Below, one piece after another: positions 58,603-64,000 of a stretch of 64,000 nt of DNA. The DNA lies in assembly GCA_002727195.1 (NCBI GenBank), contig PBWH01000006.1:381018-445017 (forward strand). Direction: 5' to 3'. Under the pieces are notes generated by a model that had not been told where the DNA came from, did not search any database, and saw nothing but the letters and a program-made list of their open reading frames with translations. The stretch comes from Gemmatimonadota bacterium. GTDB lineage: Bacteria; Latescibacterota; UBA2968. Within the stretch, counting starts at the first letter, position 1; each line of letters begins with the position of its first letter. The position numbers and the translations under genes were made by a program.

Positions 58603-59772
58603 TTATTTGTATGCGAACTTCTCCATCGCCTCAGGATTCAGTTCGATCCCTAAGCCTGGTCCCTCGGGCAGTTTGACGATTCCGTCTTCCATTACCAGTG
58701 GGTCATTGACCAACTCTCTGCGCAGCGGGGAGTCGCACAACTCTGCCGGCAGGAACTCGATGAAGGGGCAGTTCGGTACGGCGAGGGCCATGTGGGCTGA
58801 TGCGGCGATGCCGATGCCGGTCTTCCAGCAGTGCGGGACGATCAGGCGGCCTCGGTCCTGGGCGAGGTGACAGACGCGCATCGCTTCCGTTAGCCCACCG
58901 ACCCGTCCGACGTCGGGTTGAGCGACCTGGATTCCGCCTTTGTCCATCAGCTCGATGAATTCGAAGCGCGTGTTCTGCCACTCGCCGCACGCGATCCGCA
59001 TCGGGGCTTCACGGGACAGGATTTCATAGCCTTCCAGGTTGTCGACCTGTAACGGCGTCTCTAGGAAGAAGATGTCCAGGTCGGCCCAGTTGTTCACCGT
59101 TCGCAGACAGGATGCGGCGTCGAACCAGCGATACTGGATGTCGACCATCATCGTGAAGTCTGGGCCAACCGCCTCCCTGCAGGCTCGGACGATCTCGGTT
59201 GCCTGCTCGTCGGTTCCCTTCAACCCCAGGTGACGATACGGTCCGTCGAGCGTGCACTCCATCTTGCCGGCCGTGAAGCCGTGGGCCTTCGCCTTCTTCG
59301 CCCACTCAACGATCGAATCACCGTATTCCTCGACCGTATCTCCGTGCGGTTGCAGCGACGCATAGGGAACGATGTGATCCTTGTGCGCCCCGCCCAGCAG
59401 CTTGTAGCACGGCAGCCCGAGTGCCTTCCCCTTGATGTCCCACAAGGCCATGTCGATCGCGCCAAGGGCGCAGATGACGGCGCCCCTTCTACCGCTCATG
59501 CACGTGAAGGTGTAGACCTTCTCCCACAGGGCAGTCGTGTCGAAAGGGTCCTCGCCGATCAGCAGGTCCTTCAACCCCATGGCCATGCTATGGCTAGCCG
59601 GTGCCTCGATTGCCGCCTTAACCAGCCAGGGACCTGTGTCGGTCTCGCCAATGCCGGTGATCCCCTCATCCGTGTGGACGAGGACCACGATATCGTCCTG
59701 TGAGGATGAGGTGGCGTCTTCCCGCAGCTCGGGAGCGACGAGGATGTGGCATTCGATGTCGGTGATCTTCAT
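58603..59772 (-). CDS. Enolase-superfamily acid-sugar dehydratase (mandelate racemase-like)
   Basis: 389 residues from ATG 59770-59772 with AGGGAAG six nt upstream. Lys170 (AGKMEC), metal ligands Asp211 (MVDIQYRW), Glu238 (FFLETPL) and Glu264 (CGEWQ), and His314 in VPHCWKTGIG, form a complete active site of the mandelate-racemase subgroup. GETDTGPWLVKAAIEAP is the capping-loop region. The V-P-H-C-W-K-T-G segment is found in some acid-sugar dehydratases. It lies eight bases downstream of the large unassigned gene, so they are cotranscribed. Substrate: an aldonic or uronic acid, unspecified. Confidence 0.9.
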   Translation of the reverse strand: MKITDIECHILVAPELREDATSSSQDDIVVLVHTDEGITGIGETDTGPWLVKAAIEAPASHSMAMGLKDLLIGEDPFDTTALWEKVYTFTCMSGRRGAVICALGAIDMALWDIKGKALGLPCYKLLGGAHKDHIVPYASLQPHGDTVEEYGDSIVEWAKKAKAHGFTAGKMECTLDGPYRHLGLKGTDEQATEIVRACREAVGPDFTMMVDIQYRWFDAASCLRTVNNWADLDIFFLETPLQVDNLEGYEILSREAPMRIACGEWQNTRFEFIELMDKGGIQVAQPDVGRVGGLTEAMRVCHLAQDRGRLIVPHCWKTGIGIAASAHMALAVPNCPFIEFLPAELCDSPLRRELVNDPLVMEDGIVKLPEGPGLGIELNPEAMEKFAYK

Positions 59773-59780
59773 TGTCTTCC

Positions 59781-61538
59781 CTACAGCGCTCGGTCCCACG
59801 GAAACGTCAACGTCGGCTGGTTGGCGTATCGCTTGGTCTTCAGTTCCAGCTTTGCTCCACAGCCAGGCGACAGTTCGACGGTGAACGCGCTGTCGGATAC
59901 CGATTGATCGGGCTGTCCGTCCACCGAAACCGTCGCGATCTCGTGCTCGGCGTACGCGCCGCCTTGAACGGTTACGTTTCTCGACTCGATCGGGTTGACG
60001 TTCACGAGTGAGACGGTCACCGAATCCTCTGTCAGCGACTCGACGAGTGCGGCGACATCCTCGGGTACGCCCGCGCGCTGATTGGCCGGGTCGAAGTAGC
60101 GGAGTCGGCAGTAGAGTGGGGATCCGACACGGCCGGTGGGCAGTCCGCCGAGCATCAGCTGTGTCAGCGGGCCGGTCTTGGCAGGATTGATGTGGTTCAT
60201 GTCGTCAGAGAGTCGCGAGTCGGGTGAACAGGTGTCGGCCGCGACTTCAGCCATATCCCGTCGGACCCGTTCGAGCGCGCCTTTCAGTACGGTCGACGGG
60301 TAGTCCGGGTTCGAACCTTCCAAATATTGCACCCAAGGATCGCTGTCCACACGAGAGAGACCATCACGATTCATCGACCAGTACCAGACTTCCATCGCTC
60401 CCGAACTGAACGGTTGGTCCTTCCAGTCGTACCAATCCTCTTCGCCAAAGTAGTCGCCGTATGCGTTCGGCCACTTGGTCTCCCCGTCGATCTCGCGGGC
60501 GTTGGCGTTGATGTAGTCGATCACGCCGCGCCAGGTGTCGGCGTATTTCTGGTCGCCGGTCAGGATCGTACCTACGCCGAAGCCGTTGATGGCGCGCGTG
60601 TGAGAATATGTACGGTGGGCGAGCGCTCCTGTCTGGGGCACGGTAACGGTAAAGCCCCAGCCATAGATTCCGCCATACCATCGACCACCGCATTCGCCGC
60701 CGATCGTACCGTCGAGCCCGATGTTTGTCGGGATGATGCCACCGTTCTCCTTCGTGCGGTCGCACCAGGCGTCGAGATACTCGAGCGCCCAGTCCCGATA
60801 CTTGTCCTCGTGGGCGAGCATGTAGGCATTAAGCGCCAGGACGGTCGTGTTCAGGTTCATCGGGTTGTCGCCGACGATGTCGTTGTAGTCTTTGAAGTGA
60901 TCGACCATCTCCTGGTAGGATCGCTCGCCGTGCCCGAGTCTGAACCGTCCCTCGATCTCGATCGGGTCACCCGCCCAATCGAGCCCCGTCGCCTTGCGGA
61001 GCAGCGGTCCACGACTCCCGTTGAAGCAGCTCCGGATGATCTTGTGTTCGGGGTCATAGTTGTCGGCTTGCGGGTCCTCGCCCGTGTAAAAGCCCGCATA
61101 CCGTCTGGCCCGGATCTGCATGGTCGGATCATACGGATCGGACAGTCCCTGAAGGTTGAACGCGGAATATCCCTCGCCGTTGTGGAACCAGTCGAACATG
61201 ACGGGGAACTCTTTGTAATACATCCCGTCCCGTGCCAGATCGACCTCGACGGTCTTCGCCTCCGTGTACTGGCGGAGATGCCCTTCCCACCCACGCTTGA
61301 ACAACGCCAACACGCTGTCACTGCCGCCGAGCGCGTGAAGCATCGTCCAGTTCAGCTGGTTCTCTGCCGCGTCGTCCGGGCCATCGTCACCGCCCCATCG
61401 CGGGACACACAGCAGGTAACCGTTGTCGTCGAAGTAGTGATCGTAGAACGCCTCGCACGCTTCGCTCTGGGATTTCAGCAGCTGACGTTCAAGCAACGCC
61501 CATTCAGGTGGAGCCATCGGTGTGTCGATACGAATCAT
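59781..61538 (-). CDS. Unassigned 585-residue protein, (alpha/alpha)6-barrel-like
   Basis: Begins MIRIDTPMAPPEWALLERQL and has an N-terminal helical toroid pattern rich in aromatic residues: CVPRWGGDDGPDDAAENQLN, FPVMFDWFHNGEGYSAFNLQ, YAGFYTGEDPQADNYDPEH, GGECGGRWYGGIYGWGF and WPNAYGDYFGEEDWYDW. The final about 110 residues (from DVAALVESLTEDSVTVSLVN) are beta-rich, as in the closing sandwich of glycoside hydrolases. Acidic and Trp/Tyr clusters (for example the DDGPDDAAEN and GEGYS regions) suggest a sugar-binding cleft. No named family is recognised. No signal peptide. Cotranscribed with a dehydratase and TauD. Candidate new glycosidase or lyase. Confidence 0.7.
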   Translation of the reverse strand: MIRIDTPMAPPEWALLERQLLKSQSEACEAFYDHYFDDNGYLLCVPRWGGDDGPDDAAENQLNWTMLHALGGSDSVLALFKRGWEGHLRQYTEAKTVEVDLARDGMYYKEFPVMFDWFHNGEGYSAFNLQGLSDPYDPTMQIRARRYAGFYTGEDPQADNYDPEHKIIRSCFNGSRGPLLRKATGLDWAGDPIEIEGRFRLGHGERSYQEMVDHFKDYNDIVGDNPMNLNTTVLALNAYMLAHEDKYRDWALEYLDAWCDRTKENGGIIPTNIGLDGTIGGECGGRWYGGIYGWGFTVTVPQTGALAHRTYSHTRAINGFGVGTILTGDQKYADTWRGVIDYINANAREIDGETKWPNAYGDYFGEEDWYDWKDQPFSSGAMEVWYWSMNRDGLSRVDSDPWVQYLEGSNPDYPSTVLKGALERVRRDMAEVAADTCSPDSRLSDDMNHINPAKTGPLTQLMLGGLPTGRVGSPLYCRLRYFDPANQRAGVPEDVAALVESLTEDSVTVSLVNVNPIESRNVTVQGGAYAEHEIATVSVDGQPDQSVSDSAFTVELSPGCGAKLELKTKRYANQPTLTFPWDRAL

Positions 61539-61554
61539 CTTGTCTCCTGACTTT

Positions 61555-62391
61555 CTAAGCGGAAAGGGCGACGCCGTCGAGGGTGATGCGGTGCATCAGG
61601 CGACGGTGCCCGTGGTAATCGTTGAGTGCGCGGTGCCAGGTCACGCGGTTGTCCCACATGGCGATCGAGCCGGCCTCCCACTGGAAGCTGTACGTGAACT
61701 CGGGTCGGGCCGCGTGCTCGTACAGATAGCCGAGAAGCGACCTGGACTCCTCGGCGGTCCATCCCTCGATGTGGGTGGTGAAGTTGCCGTTTACGTAGAG
61801 GGCTTTTCGGCCGGTGTCAGGATGCCGGATGACGATCGGGTGGAGCGCATCCTGTTGAGCGGCATCCTGGTTGTCGAGCCTGTTGTCGTCATCGGTCTCG
61901 CCTCGACGGTTTCCGAAGACGTGTCGGCTCGAGTGGACGGTGTTGAGGCCGCTGAGCGTCTCCTTCAGCCCATCCGAGAGGGCGTCGTAGGTGGCATACA
62001 TGCACGAGAACATCGTGTCTCCCCCGATCGGGGGCACCTCCTGCGCATACAGGACCGATGCCATGGCCGGGATCTGGTCATAGGAATGATCCGTGTGCCA
62101 CGAGCTGCCGATGTTCGACCGTTGGTCGGGTTCCTTCCGTACCTCCGCGATTTTGGGAAACCCTTCCAGTGGTTTGAAGAATCGGTTCACGTTGATTGTC
62201 GACCATCGCTCCGCGAACGTGATGAATTGTTCCGATGTCAGGTATTGGCCACGGAAGAAAATGACACTGTGATCCCAGAAGGCCTGGCGAATCTGATTGA
62301 AGGCGCCGTCGTCGAGGTTGGTGAGGTCGATGTCCGTGATCGTGGCCCCCAGCGAAGGAGACACGGGGTTGATGTTCATTTGTTCTTCCAT
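61555..62391 (-). CDS. TauD/TfdA-family Fe(II)/2-oxoglutarate dioxygenase
   Basis: 278 residues from ATG 62391, or 274 from the ATG at 62379 (MNINPVSPSLG), which fits homologues and has GGAAGAA just upstream. SSWHTDHSYDQIPAM gives His99/Asp101 (HxD), NRVTWHRALNDYHGHRR gives distal His253 and the 2-oxoglutarate arginine (about 263-264). GATITDIDLTNLDD is the N-terminal family signature and MWDNRVTWHRA a standard motif. Members oxidise taurine, alkyl sulfates, alpha-ketoglutarate-dependent herbicides or small amines. Among sulfatases, an alkyl or sugar sulfate is an attractive guess only. First gene of a minus-strand operon with 59781 and 58603. Confidence 0.92.
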   Translation of the reverse strand: MEEQMNINPVSPSLGATITDIDLTNLDDGAFNQIRQAFWDHSVIFFRGQYLTSEQFITFAERWSTINVNRFFKPLEGFPKIAEVRKEPDQRSNIGSSWHTDHSYDQIPAMASVLYAQEVPPIGGDTMFSCMYATYDALSDGLKETLSGLNTVHSSRHVFGNRRGETDDDNRLDNQDAAQQDALHPIVIRHPDTGRKALYVNGNFTTHIEGWTAEESRSLLGYLYEHAARPEFTYSFQWEAGSIAMWDNRVTWHRALNDYHGHRRLMHRITLDGVALSA

Positions 62392-62638
62392 TTCTCGAGA
62401 TCGGATCTGTCACCTCTGACCAGGGTGTCTACGGCAACGCCCGCAGTTCCAGCGTGTATGACAATCTCAGCGAAGCGTCCCGCCTCCAGATCGCAGTGAG
62501 ATTGACATAGTACTGCACCCGAAGAATATTGCCAACACGATGACCACTTGTCGTCGTCGGTACTGGCGTGATGATCTGAATACCGCTCATCGCACAAGGT
62601 TCGCCACGACGATCGTCTGCCTTGCGTAGGAGATAGAG
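62392..62638. other. Divergent promoter gap, 247 bp
   Basis: Separates TauD (minus) from the nucleoside hydrolase (plus). It includes a TTGACATAGTACTG segment near 62500 and an AGGAGATAGAG ribosome-binding site at 62626-62636 before the plus-strand ATG. A minus-strand frame of 73 codons (62376-62597) is open, but its product matches nothing I know and it overlaps the TauD start. No repeat element of families A-F seen. Confidence 0.4.
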
Positions 62639-63565
62639 ATGGCCATACCGGTCGTATTTGACACAGATATCGGTTCTGACATTGACGATACGTGGGCGCT
62701 GGCGTTTCTGATGCGATGCCCGGAGCTCGATGTGAAGCTCGTGACCACAGATCGGGGACGGCCCGAGTATCGGGCGAAGCTGGCGTGTCAGATCCTGGAG
62801 GCGGGGGGACGTCAGGATCTGCCCGTTGGTCTGGGGACCGAATGGGAGGGGAATACCGGGCAGACGCGCCAGGTGCCGTGTGCTGAAGGATACGAGCTGT
62901 CCCAGTATGCGGGAGAGATCATCGAGGATGGTGTGCAGGCGATGATCGACACGATTCTTGGCTCTCCCGAGCCGATCACTGTGATCGCGATCGGGCCGCT
63001 GCCTACGATGCGGGCGGCCCTCGAACGAGAACCGAAGATCGCGGAGAACGCGCGGTTCATCGGGATGCACGGAAGTCTCAGACTTGGCCATAAACGAGAT
63101 CGAGACAATGTGATCGCGGAGGCGAACGTGGTGAACGATCCCAGGGCGGCGCAGACGGTATTCGACGCGCCGTGGCCCGTGACGATCGCGCCCCTCGACA
63201 CGTGTGGGATCGTGCAGCTGGAAGGGGAGAAGCATCAAGCCGTGGTAGAATCGGATGATCTGCTCGCGAAGGCGGTGATGGCCAACTACGCGACCTGGTG
63301 GATGCGGGGAAAGGGAGCTGAGTCAGATCCGGAGCTCTGGAAGCGCGAAAGCTCGATCCTGTTCGATACCGTCGCGGTCTATCTGGCGTTCGCCGAGGCG
63401 CTGCTCGAGATGGAGGATCTGCCCGTTCGGGTGACGGATGATGGGTTTACGCGGATCGACAATGACGCCAAGGTTCAGCGGTGCGCGACGGCGTGGAAGG
63501 ACCTGGGCGCGTTCGAGGATCTGCTGGTCGAACGGATTACGTCGGGAGGGGGACAAAATGGCTGA
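62639..63565 (+). CDS. Nucleoside hydrolase (IU-NH family)
   Basis: 308 residues; AGGAGATAGAG precedes the ATG. VVFDTDIGSDIDDTWAL (6-22) is the calcium-binding aspartate cluster (DTDxGxDxDD form), TVIAIGPLPTMRAAL the ribose-pocket strand, MHGSLRLG the family G-G/S loop and EANVVNDPRAA the Glu-x-Asn-x-x-x-Asp-Pro ribose-binding motif; Asp in SILFDTVAV near the C-terminus completes the site. Such enzymes cleave N-glycosidic bonds of nucleosides to a base and ribose in the cytosol. It overlaps the next gene by 8 bp (ATGGCTGA). An unusual substrate is possible given the sugar-catabolic context. Confidence 0.9.
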   Translation: MAIPVVFDTDIGSDIDDTWALAFLMRCPELDVKLVTTDRGRPEYRAKLACQILEAGGRQDLPVGLGTEWEGNTGQTRQVPCAEGYELSQYAGEIIEDGVQAMIDTILGSPEPITVIAIGPLPTMRAALEREPKIAENARFIGMHGSLRLGHKRDRDNVIAEANVVNDPRAAQTVFDAPWPVTIAPLDTCGIVQLEGEKHQAVVESDDLLAKAVMANYATWWMRGKGAESDPELWKRESSILFDTVAVYLAFAEALLEMEDLPVRVTDDGFTRIDNDAKVQRCATAWKDLGAFEDLLVERITSGGGQNG

Positions 63566-64000
63566 TACGTCACTACCAAGGGACAGCCGACTCTATCGAT
63601 ACCGGCATATCGACAACGTCGTGCCACTTCCCAATTGGGGGACGCTTGCCCAGTGGAAGCGGCGTCGAACAGATATTCGTCGCCACCTCAAGCTGTCTGC
63701 GGGGCTGACCGAGGATACGATGCGATTCCGGCCAAAGGGACGCGTGGTTAAGCGCTTCCGGCACGAGGGGATCATCGTCGAGAACATCCGGATCGAGACG
63801 CTACCCGGGCTGTTCGTGATGGGAAACCTGTATCGACCTCAGAGCAAGAAGCCTGTTCCGGTCGTGTTGCATCCTCACGGGCACTCGATGAATGCTCGAA
63901 CGAACGTGTTCGATCTGTTTTCGACGCCTCATCGGGGCTTCAACACGGCGCTCAACGGAATGGCCGCCTTTACGTGGTCGATGATCGCGTATGAAAAGGA
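63558..64000 (+). CDS. Alpha/beta hydrolase (acetyl-xylan-esterase-like), 3'-truncated by window edge
   Basis: ATG 63558 overlaps the end of the nucleoside hydrolase gene. The 147 visible residues read through DSRLYRYRHIDNVVPLPNW, FRHEGIIVENIRIETLPGLF, GNLYRPQSKKPVPVVLHPHG (oxyanion-hole strand) and HSMNARTNVFDLF. This is the N-terminal half of the decorated-sugar esterase family, similar in layout to the gene at 41150. The nucleophile elbow lies outside the window. No signal peptide at the visible start. Confidence 0.75.
   Translation, partial: MADTSLPRDSRLYRYRHIDNVVPLPNWGTLAQWKRRRTDIRRHLKLSAGLTEDTMRFRPKGRVVKRFRHEGIIVENIRIETLPGLFVMGNLYRPQSKKPVPVVLHPHGHSMNARTNVFDLFSTPHRGFNTALNGMAAFTWSMIAYEK

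Noticed and set aside
60327-62499. Two long plus-strand open frames opposite the toroid protein and TauD
   Set aside because: They mirror the codon pattern of the minus-strand genes, have no conserved motif and cross the divergent promoter.
62376-62597. 73-codon minus-strand frame just upstream of TauD
   Set aside because: It overlaps the TauD start, has no clear ribosome-binding site and I recognise no homology. Kept only as a note on the promoter gap.

Overview
The window is 64 kb of gene-dense, high-GC bacterial DNA holding about 58 protein genes or gene remnants. I saw no rRNA, tRNA, CRISPR array, phage gene or transposase gene. Almost every gene encodes a soluble catabolic enzyme. By family there are ten phytanoyl-CoA-dioxygenase-like (PhyH) genes, two of them broken, plus one TauD-type dioxygenase; five cysteine-type sulfatases; five Gfo/Idh/MocA oxidoreductases; four mandelate-racemase/enolase-superfamily dehydratases; two family-4 glycosidases; two TIM-barrel sugar-phosphate-isomerase-like proteins; two serine beta-lactamase-fold hydrolases; and several lyase, sialidase and glycosidase-like proteins. 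This repertoire is known from Candidatus Poribacteria, Latescibacteria and related marine or sponge-associated lineages. I infer such an uncultivated marine bacterium, but no marker gene here fixes the phylum.

Layout. 1-4.5 kb (minus strand): a two-subunit aconitase X, an alpha/beta hydrolase and two PhyH genes. 4.7-7.0 kb: a haloacid-dehalogenase-type HAD and a GH4 enzyme. 7.0-7.6 kb: debris of two unrelated genes. 7.66-15.9 kb: sulfatase, alginate-lyase-like protein, two large unassigned proteins, sulfatase, PhyH. 16.0-20.6 kb: a tightly coupled run of TIM-barrel isomerase, Gfo/Idh, PhyH, Gfo/Idh and polysaccharide deacetylase. 21-31 kb: PhyH, a dehydratase, then SDR, sulfatase, a second TIM-barrel/Gfo-Idh/PhyH run, a small monooxygenase-like protein, an epimerase and a galactonate-dehydratase-like enzyme. 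30.8-34.3 kb: four consecutive PhyH copies, the last one decayed. 34.4-44.2 kb: sulfatase, Gfo/Idh, dehydratase, broken M14 peptidase, GH4, esterase-like hydrolase and a large membrane protein, which is the only recognisable transporter candidate. 44.5-50.1 kb: a DapA-like aldolase/dehydratase, two beta-propeller glycosidase-like proteins, a GH-A clan glycosidase and a serine hydrolase. 50.2-57.2 kb: a FAS1 fragment, an amidohydrolase, Gfo/Idh, a C-terminal glycosidase fragment, an ARSK-like sulfatase, an SMP-30 lactonase and an MDR dehydrogenase. 57.3-64 kb: a serine hydrolase, a dehydratase, a large unassigned protein, TauD, a nucleoside hydrolase and a partial esterase.

Taken together the genes look like an intracellular pathway set for sulfated, uronate-containing or methylated sugars: desulfation, oxidation/epimerisation by Gfo/Idh enzymes, acid-sugar dehydration, aldol cleavage and lactone opening. 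None of the sulfatases or glycosidases carries a visible signal peptide, and no regulator or ABC/TonB/TRAP transporter is present.

Two other traits stand out. Intergenic gaps are largely filled with several families of short palindromic or inverted-repeat elements, one nested inside another. Gene decay is frequent: in-frame nonsense codons, frameshifts, truncated fragments and at least two genes whose conserved N-terminus lacks a standard start codon.
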